Assembly (NCBI GenBank): GCA_964517765.1
Contig: CAZFEN010000012.1
Coordinates: forward strand, 1-38,081
Direction of reading: 5' to 3'
Origin: Hydromicrobium sp964517765
GTDB taxonomy: Bacteria; Actinomycetota; Humimicrobiia; Humimicrobiales; Humimicrobiaceae
Length of the DNA: 38,081 bases
The notes beneath the pieces are model-generated. The model did no database searches. It was not told where the DNA came from and saw nothing but the letters and a program-made list of their open reading frames with translations. Below, in pieces: positions 16,728 to 25,684 of this stretch (its first letter is position 1; every line of letters starts with the position of its first letter). Position numbers and translations under genes: made by a program.

Positions 16728-17720
16728 TCAGTAACCTCTGCTTTCTACAAGGCCCATCAAAGAGACTTCCGGACGGGCCCCAAAGTGACCCAGGATCTCG
16801 GCGGCAGCTATACTTCCGATTTTCCCGCAGTCTTCAAGATCCTTACCTTTGATAAGACCGTGAAGAAATCCTGCCGCAAAAAGATCGCCGGCACCGGTAG
16901 AATCGACCACATTAATATTTTGTTCGGGCGGTATCTTTATTACTTTAACTTCAGATACAATAACCGATCCTTTTTCCGAACGGGTGATCACGCAAATATT
17001 TTTCATTTCCCTGCACTGTGAGATTGCCGTCTCCAGATTATCAGTCTTAAACAATGATTTGATCTCATCCTCATTCGCAAAAAGAATATCCACATAATTT
17101 TCAATAAGATGTAAAAATTCCCCGCGATGCCGCTGGACACAAAAAGAATCGGATAGACTCAAAGCCACTTTTCCGCCTGTATTTCCGGCAATTTCTATCG
17201 CCTTTTTAAAGGCTTTTTTAGCCTCATCGCTATCATAGAGATATCCTTCCAGATATATTATTTCCGACTGTGAAATAACTTCTTCATCTACATCTTCGGG
17301 CGCCAGAAATCCTGCTATACCCAGATAAGTATTCATGGTTCTGTGTGCATCTGGAGTAGTAAGGACCACGCAGCATGCCGTCGATTTTCCGCTGTCTGCT
17401 TTAAGTGTGAAGTAACTCACTCCGATTTCCTCAAGACCTTTTTCGAAAGCTTTTCCGAGTATATCGTCTCTTACTTTACCGATAAAAGCTACCGGATGGC
17501 CGAGAGATGACAGTGCGGCAATCGTATTTGCAGCCGAACCTCCGGAAACTTCCTTTATTATATCAACGCAGCTGCGAAGTCCCTTGATTTCGGATTCATC
17601 CACAATTTTCATCATTCCTTTTTTAAGATCATATTTGGGGAGAAAATCATCTTCTACATTGGCGAGCACATCGACAACAGCATGGCCCAGACCCACTACT
17701 TTATATTTCTTTACCGGCAT
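16728..17720 (-). CDS. PfkB-family kinase, probable adenosine kinase
   Basis: A 330-residue ribokinase-fold enzyme. I start it at ATG 17720, preceded by AAAGGA. A longer reading to 17786 would start inside or next to the -10 region of its promoter. The N-terminal VVGLGHAVVDVLA and VSGGSAANTIAALSSLG (about 58-74) are the substrate side. STGAGDLFAAGF carries the catalytic aspartate D279. The sequence pattern is that of the prokaryotic adenosine kinase/sugar kinase group commonly placed next to MTAP. The nucleoside specificity is inferred from this resemblance and the downstream mtnP-purC genes. Confidence 0.85.
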   Translation of the reverse strand: MPVKKYKVVGLGHAVVDVLANVEDDFLPKYDLKKGMMKIVDESEIKGLRSCVDIIKEVSGGSAANTIAALSSLGHPVAFIGKVRDDILGKAFEKGLEEIGVSYFTLKADSGKSTACCVVLTTPDAHRTMNTYLGIAGFLAPEDVDEEVISQSEIIYLEGYLYDSDEAKKAFKKAIEIAGNTGGKVALSLSDSFCVQRHRGEFLHLIENYVDILFANEDEIKSLFKTDNLETAISQCREMKNICVITRSEKGSVIVSEVKVIKIPPEQNINVVDSTGAGDLFAAGFLHGLIKGKDLEDCGKIGSIAAAEILGHFGARPEVSLMGLVESRGY

Positions 17721-17784
17721 TATTTTCCTTTTTCCATTATGATAATGAATATTAACCTGGCAGAAATTCTTCCATTCCGATATC

Positions 17785-17813
17785 ATTTAATAGAATTATT
17801 AAATATATGTCAA
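17785..17813 (-). promoter_or_regulatory. Promoter of the adenosine kinase-mtnP-purC group
   Basis: A consensus -35 TTGACA is at 17813-17808. The -10 is weaker: TTAAAT at 17790-17785 with 17-bp spacing, or TATTAA at 17792-17787 with 15-bp spacing. A start of transcription near 17778 fits a start codon at 17720. Confidence 0.55.
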
Positions 17814-17905
17814 TCAGTATTGATTTAAAAATAGCGACAGGGCAACTTTATAAAAACTTGTTTTTTAACTATAATCTTTTATAAACCACAAGGTTATCAG
17901 AGAAT

Positions 17906-17968
17906 GATAAGATTGGAGAAAGATATACTGATTGGATAAGATAGTTTTATTTGAGAAAGATAAATTGG
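17906..17968 (+). repeat. Imperfect direct repeat in the yjbQ leader
   Basis: GATAAGAT followed by GAGAAAGATA occurs twice (17906-17925 and 17935-17962), each followed by a short A/T stretch and ATTG. The copies differ by an inserted segment of about nine bases. The repeat fills the 5' leader between a TATAAT at 17870-17875 and the yjbQ ribosome site. No stable hairpin is obvious. Confidence 0.45.
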
Positions 17969-17980
17969 AAAGGAAAGATG

Positions 17981-18379
17981 ATGTTTGAGACTCTTGCCGT
18001 TAAAACCTCAAAACGGATAGAAATGATAGATATTACTGAAAGGATTGCCGTTTTTATTAAAAAACATAATGTAGAACGCGGCCTTTGCTGCCTTTTTGTT
18101 CCTCATACGACAGCCGGGATCACTATAAATGAAAATGCCGATTATACGGTGCAGCTGGATATAAACAACGGATTAAGTAAACTCATACCTGCCGGAGAAA
18201 ATTATTCACACCTTGAAGGAAATTCCGATTCTCATATAAAATCCACCCTGATAGGATCGTCTTTGAATGTGATCATTGAAGGGGGCAGATTAGTTCTTGG
18301 AACCTGGCAGGGCATATATTTTTGTGAATACGATGGTCCCAGAAACAGAAGTCTTTACATAAAGTTAATTGAAGGTTAA
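17981..18379 (+). CDS. yjbQ: YjbQ/UPF0047 family protein
   Basis: A 132-residue protein of the UPF0047 family. Segments HTTAGITINENADYTVQLD, then HLEGNSDSHIKSTLIGSS and GTWQGIYFCEYDGPRNRSLYIK, contain the conserved histidines and the glutamate and aspartate of the presumed active or metal site. E. coli YjbQ has been reported to have weak thiamine phosphate synthase activity; the physiological role is unsettled. Two adjacent ATG codons (17978 and 17981) follow AAAGGAAAG; I choose the second for better spacing. It lies 27 nt before rarA and is probably co-transcribed with it. Confidence 0.88.
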   Translation: MFETLAVKTSKRIEMIDITERIAVFIKKHNVERGLCCLFVPHTTAGITINENADYTVQLDINNGLSKLIPAGENYSHLEGNSDSHIKSTLIGSSLNVIIEGGRLVLGTWQGIYFCEYDGPRNRSLYIKLIEG

Positions 18380-18406
18380 AGCATAATAAAAGACAAAAAA
18401 CAAAAC

Positions 18407-19750
18407 ATGACCTTATTTGAAAAATCTAAAGTCATCCAGCAGTCCGATAAATACGGTATTCCCCTTGCCGACAGGATGAGGCCCCATACTCTGGATGAAT
18501 TTGTCGGACAGGAACATCTCGTTGGACAGAGTAAAGTTTTAAGAGAGATCATCGAAAACGACAGGCTTTATTCAATAATATTCTGGGGTCCCCCGGGGTC
18601 CGGAAAAACAACCCTTGCAAAAATTATTGCCGAGAGAACCAAAAGCAGATTCATATCCTTTTCAGCGGTGACTTCGGGAATAAAGCAGATAAAAGAGATA
18701 ATGGAAGTCGCTAAATATAATAAGAGAGAACATAATATAAAAACCATATTATTTATAGACGAAATTCACCGTTTTAACAAAGTACAGCAGGACGCATTCC
18801 TTCCTTTTGTTGAGGATGGTACCATAATCCTAATAGGAGCTACCACCGAAAATCCTTCTTTTGAAGTAATTTCCGCACTTCTTTCAAGGACCAGGACTTT
18901 TTTGCTTTATAAACTTTCGGATGAGAATATAAAAATACTTTTAAAGAAATCCCTCGGCGATAAAGAAAGAGGATTGGGAAAATACAATATAAAAATAAGC
19001 AAAGATACCATCGATTTTATAGCCAGGTCATCCGATGGTGATTCTCGGATTGCCTACAATATACTCGAGCTTGCTGTAAATACCTTTTCAATGGAAAAAA
19101 GTAAGAAAGTCATGGAAATAACTACTCCATTAATCGAAAACGTAATACAGAAAAAGGCGCTGCTCTATGATAAAAACGGCGAGGAACATTACAATCTTAT
19201 TTCGGCCCTTCATAAAAGCTTAAGGGACAGTGATCCCGATGGTGCGGTTTACTGGACTGTAAGGATGATCGAGGGTGGAGAGGATCCGCTGTATATCATA
19301 AGGAGAATGGTCAGATTTGCTTCGGAAGATATAGGACTTGCGGATCCGGCTGCGCTGCAGGTGACAATTTCAGCCAAAAATAGTTTTGAATTTATAGGAC
19401 CTCCGGAAGGATATCTTGCCATAATAGAAGCAGTGATCTATCTGGCACTGGCTCCAAAAAGTAATTCTCTTTATAGAACTTACAGCAGGGTAAAATCGGA
19501 TGTGGAACAGTTTGGATCCCTTCCGGTTCCCTATCATATAAGAAATGCCCCAACCAATCTCATGAAGGATCTGGGATACGGCAAGGGGTATAAATATGCC
19601 CATAACTACAGTGATGCAACCGTCGATCAGACACATCTTCCTGATAAACTTCTTGGAAAGAAATACTATAGTCCCACAGGCAGAGGATTCGAGAAAGAAC
19701 TGATCGAAAGATTAAAAGCAATCGATATATTAAAGAAAAAGAACAAATAA
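18407..19750 (+). CDS. rarA: Replication-associated recombination protein A (MgsA/RarA AAA+ ATPase)
   Basis: A 447-residue AAA+ protein acting at stalled replication forks. It has PLADRMRPHTLDEFVGQEHLVG at 19-40, Walker A GPPGSGKTT at 61-69, Walker B ILFIDEIHRFN at 114-124, and the C-terminal tetramerisation/clamp-loader-like half with SALHKSLRDSDPDGAVYW and EDIGLADPAALQ, diagnostic of RarA/WRNIP1. Length is normal. The ATG has no strong ribosome site, but an upstream start would add no conserved sequence. The gene converges with aspartate kinase, with only 13 nt between stops and no hairpin terminator. Confidence 0.95.
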   Translation: MTLFEKSKVIQQSDKYGIPLADRMRPHTLDEFVGQEHLVGQSKVLREIIENDRLYSIIFWGPPGSGKTTLAKIIAERTKSRFISFSAVTSGIKQIKEIMEVAKYNKREHNIKTILFIDEIHRFNKVQQDAFLPFVEDGTIILIGATTENPSFEVISALLSRTRTFLLYKLSDENIKILLKKSLGDKERGLGKYNIKISKDTIDFIARSSDGDSRIAYNILELAVNTFSMEKSKKVMEITTPLIENVIQKKALLYDKNGEEHYNLISALHKSLRDSDPDGAVYWTVRMIEGGEDPLYIIRRMVRFASEDIGLADPAALQVTISAKNSFEFIGPPEGYLAIIEAVIYLALAPKSNSLYRTYSRVKSDVEQFGSLPVPYHIRNAPTNLMKDLGYGKGYKYAHNYSDATVDQTHLPDKLLGKKYYSPTGRGFEKELIERLKAIDILKKKNK

Positions 19751-19763
19751 TATCCTGGTTTTT

Positions 19764-20987
19764 TTACTTGGATAGGCCAAAACCGCTGTGCAGCGCTTTT
19801 ACTGCTTCCTTTATTTCTCCCCTCTTTATCACGCAGGAAATTCTTATGGGAGAGGTGCTGATCATTTCGATATTTATTTCTTTGTCTGCCAGGATTTTAA
19901 ACATTTTTGCGGCTACACCGGGGTGCGTCTGCATTCCGGCACCAATAATGGAAACCCTGGCAATATCGGTATCTATTTCGACCCGTACATTTTCTATTTT
20001 ACTTAAGACTTTCTCTGCGAGAGACACGTTTTCATTCCTTACAGTAAAGGAGATAACGGCAAAGTTTTTTTCGCTGACATTTTGTACGATCAAATCAACA
20101 TTGATATTTTCTTTTGCCAGTCTTCCAAAAAGATCGGCCGAAATACCTGGTTTATCCTGGAGGCCAAAAATGGATACTTTTGCCTCTCCAACATCATAAG
20201 TCACACCGGTTATAATCGGCCTTTCCATTCTATTGTCTTTTTTATAATTATCCATAACCCATGTCCCTTCGATATCATTAAAACTTGACCTGATATGTAA
20301 CACTACATTATGTTTTTTTGCAAATTCTACCGCTCTTAAGTGAAGGACTTTCGCTCCGCAGGACGCAAGTTCCAGCATCTCATCGTACGAGATCGCATCA
20401 AGTTTGACTGCCTCGCAAACTACATTGGGATCAGTTGAATAAACCCCTTCTACGTCTGTATATATTTCGCAGTATTTTGCCTTCAGTGCCGAAGCGATTG
20501 CGACTGCTGTCGTGTCCGAACCGCCTCTTCCAAGTGTCGTTATATCACCGCGCAAGTTAATGCCCTGAAAGCCCGCTATAATAACGATCCTGCCTTTTTT
20601 TAATTCCTTCAGTATCCTATCGGTCTTAATATACAAGATTTTGGCATTTGAATAACCTTCGTCTGTTACAATCCCCGCCTGCCCGCCTGTGAGGGATATG
20701 CAGTCATAACCTTTTTCCTGAATGGCCATGGCCAGAAGAGCACCAGACACCCGCTCTCCTGTTGACATAAGCATATCCATTTCCCGTCTTGATGGGCCGG
20801 AAGATATTTCTCCCGCAAGATCGATTAATTTATCGGTAGTATCTCCCATCGCTGAAACGACAGCTATCACTTTGTTTGCTTCAAGGCTGGCGCTTATGAT
20901 CCTATCGGCAACCTTCTTTATTCTATCTGCGTCTCCGACAGAAGTTCCGCCAAACTTAAGTATTATTATATTCCTTTTTCCTCTCAT
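19764..20987 (-). CDS. lysC: Aspartate kinase with ACT domains
   Basis: First enzyme of the aspartate pathway (lysine, threonine, methionine, diaminopimelate). The 407-residue chain begins NIIILKFGGTSVGDADRI, with the amino-acid kinase core through TLGRGGSDTTAVAIA near 153-167 and YTDVEGVYSTDPN near 176-188. Two C-terminal ACT domains (about 265-400) provide allosteric control; the segment AKVSIFGLQDKPGISADLF opens the first. It is monofunctional, with no homoserine dehydrogenase fusion. The next enzyme, aspartate-semialdehyde dehydrogenase, is 12 kb away in the same window. The 45 nt before the ATG are too short for a lysine riboswitch. Confidence 0.95.
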   Translation of the reverse strand: MRGKRNIIILKFGGTSVGDADRIKKVADRIISASLEANKVIAVVSAMGDTTDKLIDLAGEISSGPSRREMDMLMSTGERVSGALLAMAIQEKGYDCISLTGGQAGIVTDEGYSNAKILYIKTDRILKELKKGRIVIIAGFQGINLRGDITTLGRGGSDTTAVAIASALKAKYCEIYTDVEGVYSTDPNVVCEAVKLDAISYDEMLELASCGAKVLHLRAVEFAKKHNVVLHIRSSFNDIEGTWVMDNYKKDNRMERPIITGVTYDVGEAKVSIFGLQDKPGISADLFGRLAKENINVDLIVQNVSEKNFAVISFTVRNENVSLAEKVLSKIENVRVEIDTDIARVSIIGAGMQTHPGVAAKMFKILADKEINIEMISTSPIRISCVIKRGEIKEAVKALHSGFGLSK

Positions 20988-21032
20988 TTTTTACCTGCTG
21001 ACCCGTATTTAAATATTTCAGGTCTATACTTC

Positions 21033-24000
21033 TTACTTTACTTCAGCCATAACCCTGTACTTTTCATATTTGGCTTTAGCGTCTTCTTCCGCTTTTCCAA
21101 AAAGGTCCTTTGCTATTTCCGGAAAAGTTTTGGTAAGCGATGCATACCTTATTTCCCCCATCAGGAATTCTCTGAATGACTCCGTCGGCTCTTTCGAATC
21201 CAGAATAAACGGATTTAGGCCTTCCTTCTTCAACTCCGGATTGTACCTGTAAAGATGCCAGTATCCTGCATCCACAGCCTTCTTTTCCCGTTCAATCGAA
21301 CAGCCCATTCCGGCATAAATCCCATGATTAATGCATGGCGAATATGCTATTATAAGTGATGGGCCATTATATTTTTCGGCTTCAAGAAATGTCGTAAGTG
21401 TCTGTTTGTAGTTTGCGCCCATCGCAATTTGAGCCACATATACATAGCCGTAAGTTATTGCCATGAGCCCCAGGTCTTTTTTCTTGATTTTTTTGCCTGA
21501 AGCAGCAAATTTCGCTACCGCCCCCCTGGGCGTAGCTTTTGAAGACTGGCCCCCTGTATTGGAATATACTTCGGTATCGAACACAAGTACATTTATGTTT
21601 TCTCCTGATGCCAGTACATGATCGAGACCGCCATATCCTATATCGTAAGCCCATCCGTCGCCGCCAAACGCCCACACTGATTTTTTAATAAGATAATCTT
21701 TGAGTTCCAGTATCTTGTCTTTAAGTTCATTTGCTTTTTTATCTCCTAGACCCTTTTCAAATAATTTTAGAACCTTTGCAGTACTTTCTTTGTTTATCTC
21801 TAAATCTTCTTTTCCACTTATCCATTCACTCGCTGCTTTCTTCACTTCAGGATCTATATTCATTTCAGATAGCTGTCCCATATAATCTTCAATTCTACTT
21901 CTCATCTGCTTTATCGCCAGAACCATTCCATATCCGTACTCAGCATTATCCTCGAAAAGAGAGTTTGCCCATGCTGGTCCTTTTCCTTTTTCATTAACGG
22001 TATAGGGAGATGAAGGAGCTGAACCACCCCAGATAGACGAGCAACCTGTGGCATTGGCGATAAGCATTCTATCTCCAAAAAGCTGTGTGACCAATCTGGG
22101 ATAAGGAGTTTCTCCGCATCCGCCACATGCCCCGGAAAACTCAAATAATGGCTTCCTGAATTGACTTCCCTTGACCGTATCTGCAGGTACAACATCGTCT
22201 TTGACCGGGATTTTAGAAGCAAAGTCCCAGTTTTCAATCTGTTCCCTCTGCGAATCCAGTGGTTTCATTACCAGAGCCTTTTCCTTTGCGGGACAGATAT
22301 TTGCGCAATTTCCACATCCGGTACAATCAAGTACGCTTACCTGGATTCTGAATGCAAACGGATCCAGACCTTTCCCTTTTGCTCCTATGGTCTCGAATTT
22401 TTCAGGAGCATTCTTCATTTCATCATCCGTAAGCAGGACAGGTCTTATGACCGCATGGGGGCAAATATAAGAGCACTGATTGCATTGTATGCAATTTTCT
22501 TTTATCCACTGCGGAACATTTATCGCGACCCCCCTTTTCTCGTATGCTGCCGTTCCCAGAGGGAATGTTCCATCCTCAACTCCTGTAAATGCACTTACCG
22601 GAATACTATCACCTTCCTGCCTGTTCATTACTCTTAAGATATTTTTTATATAATCCGGTTCCTGCGCTTCCTTTATATCCTTCGCTTCCACAGCATTTTT
22701 CCATTGTTCGGGGATTTCTACTTTTTTTAGTGATTTTATGCCTCTGTCCACTGCCTGATAATTCATCTGGACAATCTTTTCTCCTTTTGCCCCATAAGTC
22801 TCCTTTATGGCTTCTTTCATATATTTTACCGCATCATCTATGGGTATGACTTTTGCGAGCTTAAAGAAGGCGGCCTGCATGATCATATTTATCCTGCCTC
22901 CCAGTCCTATCTCTGCTGCAATACTGGTTGCATTTATAATATAAAAATCTATATTACGATGAGCCAAATATTTTTTCATATCTGCCGGAAGTTTATCTTC
23001 CAGTTCTTCGGCGTTCCACAGGCAGTTCAGAAGGAAGATTCCGCCATTCTTCAATCCTTTAAGTAAATCATATTGTCCCAGATAAGCCTGATTGTGACAG
23101 GCCACAAAATCTGCATCAGTGATAAGATAAGTAGATTTTATTGGATTCTTTCCAAATCTCAGGTGAGAAACAGTGAGTCCACCGGATTTTTTAGAATCAT
23201 AGGCAAAGTAACCCTGAGCATAAAGATCGGTATTGTCACCGATTATCTTAATGGCATTTTTATTTGCTCCTACAGTACCATCGGAACCCAGACCCCAGAA
23301 TTTACATCTGATCGTTCCCTCGGGAGCAGTCTCAATCTCTTCTTTAACTTCCAGAGAGGTGTGAGTGACATCATCATTTATACCTACAGTGAATCCGTTC
23401 TTGGGACTTGCCATTTTTAAATTATCAAATACAGCCTTTATCTGGCCGGGAGTTGTATCCTTAGAACCAAGCCCATATCTTCCGCCCACGATAAGTGGCC
23501 TTTCTTCCATTTCGAAGAATGCGTTTTTAACATCCAGATAGAGAGGTTCACCGGCCGCACCTGGCTCTTTTGTCCTGTCCAGAATTGCAATTTTTTTAAC
23601 TGTATCAGGTATGGATCGAAGGAAAAACTCATTGGAAAAAGGTCTGTAGAGGTGAACCTTGACTGCTCCTACTTTTTCACCCAGTTTATTCAGATACTGG
23701 ACTGTTTCATCTATGGTGTCAGTAACGGACCCCATAGCAACGATTACATATTCTGCATCTTTTGCTCCTACATAATTAAATGGCTTATACACTCTGCCGG
23801 TAAGTTTACTGATCTTATTCATATAATCCACAACTATTTCCGGAACTTTATCATAAAACCTGTTTGATGATTCTCTTGCCTGAAAAAATATATCAGGATT
23901 CTGAGCAGTACCCCTGATAACCGGATGTTCCGGATTTAAAGCTCTTTGCCTGAACTGTTTTAATGCGTCCTCGTCAAGCAGTTTCTTAAAATTATCATAA

Positions 24001-24557
24001 TCAATAATTTCTATTTTTTGAATTTCGTGTGAGGTCCTGAAACCATCAAAAAACTGCAGAAAAGGGACCCTTGACTTAATCGCGCAAAGATGAGCCACTC
24101 CTGCAAGATCCATGATCTCCTGCACCGAACCGGAAGCAAGCATTCCAAAACCTGTTTGTCTCACGGCCATTACATCCGAATGGTCACCAAATATGGAAAG
24201 AGCATGTGTGGCAACGGCACGTGCGCTTACATGAAATACACCGGGTAAAAGTTCTCCCGAAATCTTATACATATTGGGAACCATGAGAAGAAGTCCCTGA
24301 GATGCAGTGTAAGTTGAAGTAAGAGAACCTGCCGCAAGCGCGCCATGTACAGCTCCAGCCGCACCTCCTTCGGATTGAAGTTCACTTACACTAACTATCT
24401 GCCCGAATATGTTCTTCCTTCCATGAGCAGCCCACTCGTCAATGTATTCACCCATGGGAGAAGAAGGAGTGATTGGATAAATAGCTGCTACTTCGGTAAA
24501 TGCATATGCCACATATGCCGCAGCCATATTTCCATCCATGGTTTTCATGGTTTTCAT
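21033..24557 (-). CDS. nifJ: Pyruvate:ferredoxin (flavodoxin) oxidoreductase
   Basis: A 1174-residue single-chain PFOR that oxidises pyruvate and CoA to acetyl-CoA, CO2 and reduced ferredoxin in anaerobes. Domain I opens with YIPITPSSPMGE-type sequence at about 26-38 (AIYPITPSSPMGEY). The ferredoxin-like domain has two 4Fe-4S motifs, CIQCNQCSYICP near 687-698 and CTGCGNCANICP near 742-753. GACGGCGETPYPR near 809 holds proximal-cluster cysteines, and GDGWAYDIGYGGLDHV near 964 with SNTGGQSSKATP is the thiamine diphosphate site. The start has a tandem 9-bp duplication (24557-24540) giving MKTMKTMDGN. AAAGGAG is upstream. It has its own extended -10 promoter. Confidence 0.97.
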   Translation of the reverse strand: MKTMKTMDGNMAAAYVAYAFTEVAAIYPITPSSPMGEYIDEWAAHGRKNIFGQIVSVSELQSEGGAAGAVHGALAAGSLTSTYTASQGLLLMVPNMYKISGELLPGVFHVSARAVATHALSIFGDHSDVMAVRQTGFGMLASGSVQEIMDLAGVAHLCAIKSRVPFLQFFDGFRTSHEIQKIEIIDYDNFKKLLDEDALKQFRQRALNPEHPVIRGTAQNPDIFFQARESSNRFYDKVPEIVVDYMNKISKLTGRVYKPFNYVGAKDAEYVIVAMGSVTDTIDETVQYLNKLGEKVGAVKVHLYRPFSNEFFLRSIPDTVKKIAILDRTKEPGAAGEPLYLDVKNAFFEMEERPLIVGGRYGLGSKDTTPGQIKAVFDNLKMASPKNGFTVGINDDVTHTSLEVKEEIETAPEGTIRCKFWGLGSDGTVGANKNAIKIIGDNTDLYAQGYFAYDSKKSGGLTVSHLRFGKNPIKSTYLITDADFVACHNQAYLGQYDLLKGLKNGGIFLLNCLWNAEELEDKLPADMKKYLAHRNIDFYIINATSIAAEIGLGGRINMIMQAAFFKLAKVIPIDDAVKYMKEAIKETYGAKGEKIVQMNYQAVDRGIKSLKKVEIPEQWKNAVEAKDIKEAQEPDYIKNILRVMNRQEGDSIPVSAFTGVEDGTFPLGTAAYEKRGVAINVPQWIKENCIQCNQCSYICPHAVIRPVLLTDDEMKNAPEKFETIGAKGKGLDPFAFRIQVSVLDCTGCGNCANICPAKEKALVMKPLDSQREQIENWDFASKIPVKDDVVPADTVKGSQFRKPLFEFSGACGGCGETPYPRLVTQLFGDRMLIANATGCSSIWGGSAPSSPYTVNEKGKGPAWANSLFEDNAEYGYGMVLAIKQMRSRIEDYMGQLSEMNIDPEVKKAASEWISGKEDLEINKESTAKVLKLFEKGLGDKKANELKDKILELKDYLIKKSVWAFGGDGWAYDIGYGGLDHVLASGENINVLVFDTEVYSNTGGQSSKATPRGAVAKFAASGKKIKKKDLGLMAITYGYVYVAQIAMGANYKQTLTTFLEAEKYNGPSLIIAYSPCINHGIYAGMGCSIEREKKAVDAGYWHLYRYNPELKKEGLNPFILDSKEPTESFREFLMGEIRYASLTKTFPEIAKDLFGKAEEDAKAKYEKYRVMAEVK

Positions 24558-24616
24558 AATTCGACCTACTCCTTTATATTAAATTTTAAGGTAATGAATC
24601 TACATAAAATCATTGA

Positions 24617-24625
24617 ATTATAGCA
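24617..24625 (-). promoter_or_regulatory. Extended -10 promoter of nifJ
   Basis: On the minus strand TGCTATAAT (24625-24617) is a consensus extended -10 element. The -35 region 17 bp upstream reads TTAAAA, so the promoter relies on the TGn extension. The expected leader is about 50 nt. Confidence 0.65.
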
Positions 24626-24687
24626 CATTTAATTTATTTTTTTAACAAAGTAAGAAACACTGACGAATGGTCCGGATACTAAGAGAA

Positions 24688-25287
24688 TTAGAGTTCTCTC
24701 CTATCGGATATTGCTCTTCCTATGGTCACCTCATCCGCATATTCCAGATCTCCTCCGACCGGAAGTCCGCTTGCCAGTCTTGTGACCCTGACGCCCATTG
24801 GCAGTAATATCTTTTTTAAATATCCTGCGGTACTTTCACCCTCTACATTTGGATTCAATGCAACTATTACTTCTTCAATATTATCGGTTCTTATCCGCTC
24901 CAAAAGCCCGGGGACTCTTATTTCATCGGGCCCGATATTTTCTATGGGAGAAAGCAGTCCACCCAAAATATGATACAGCCCCCTGTACTCACCGGTTTTC
25001 TCAATAATTGCTACATCGCTTGCTTCTTCCACTATGCATATTTTTTTTCTATCCCTGGATCCATCTCTGCAAATGTGACAGATATCATCTTCAGTCAGAC
25101 CATAGCAAATGCTGCAGAATTTTACTTTTTCCTTCATTTCGATAATGCTGCCCGAAAATTTTGCAATATCATCATGAGAAAGCTTAAGTAAAAAGAACAC
25201 GATTCTTTTTGCAGACTTGGGGCCTATCCCCGGAAGCTTTTTAAATTCGTTTATTAAATTTTCTACACTTTTTATATATAAAGCCAT
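24688..25287 (-). CDS. recR: Recombination mediator RecR
   Basis: A 199-residue DNA-binding protein of the RecFOR pathway, which loads RecA at gaps. The helix-hairpin-helix LPGIGPKSAKRIVFFLL is at 18-34. The zinc finger uses C58, C61, C70 and C73. The Toprim domain has ICIVEEASDVAIIEKT followed by YHILGGLLSPIENIGPDE, then VIVALNPNVEGESTAGYL. All expected motifs are intact. The order dnaX-ybaB-recR is conserved in bacteria; recR starts 79 nt after ybaB and no clear terminator follows. Confidence 0.96.
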   Translation of the reverse strand: MALYIKSVENLINEFKKLPGIGPKSAKRIVFFLLKLSHDDIAKFSGSIIEMKEKVKFCSICYGLTEDDICHICRDGSRDRKKICIVEEASDVAIIEKTGEYRGLYHILGGLLSPIENIGPDEIRVPGLLERIRTDNIEEVIVALNPNVEGESTAGYLKKILLPMGVRVTRLASGLPVGGDLEYADEVTIGRAISDRREL

Positions 25288-25366
25288 CTATTGTTTGTAA
25301 CTGTCCAATTATAAAACAATCGCATATAAGTTCGCATATGCACACAGGTAAAATTCCATATATTTA

Positions 25367-25681
25367 TCAAAATAGTCCCGGTATATTCATCCCTCCGGTA
25401 AGGCCTGACATTTTACTTTTAGCTTCATCTCTGGATTGTTTTATAGCATCATTTGCAGCGACCATTACCATGTCTTCGATCATCTCAAGATCGCCTGCAG
25501 ATACCATGTCCTTATTGATCTTTACTTCAATAATCTCCTGCTCGCCATTCACCTTTACTTTTACTGCACCTCCGCCTGCCGAAGCTTCGAATACCATATC
25601 CTTTAATTCGTTCTGTATCTCCAGCAATCTTTTCTGCATGATTTTTGCCTGTTTCATCATATTCCCGTAATCAAAACCCAA
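25367..25681 (-). CDS. ybaB: YbaB/EbfC nucleoid-associated protein
   Basis: A 104-residue DNA-binding protein of the YbaB/EbfC family. MMKQAKIMQKRLLEIQNEL is the N-terminal helix, followed by the beta strands VFEASAGGGAVKVKVNGEQEIIEVKI and a C-terminal helix with AANDAIKQSRDEA. It forms a dimeric 'tweezer' that binds DNA with little specificity. Translation starts at TTG (25681), because GGAG ends six bases upstream and the family begins with a similar G-x-x-x-x-x-M-M-K-Q-A segment. It begins three bases after the dnaX stop. Confidence 0.93.
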   Translation of the reverse strand: MGFDYGNMMKQAKIMQKRLLEIQNELKDMVFEASAGGGAVKVKVNGEQEIIEVKINKDMVSAGDLEMIEDMVMVAANDAIKQSRDEAKSKMSGLTGGMNIPGLF

Positions 25682-25684
25682 TTT

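Noticed and set aside
20988..21032. Lysine riboswitch before aspartate kinase
   Set aside because: The 45-nt interval is far too short and has none of the conserved elements.
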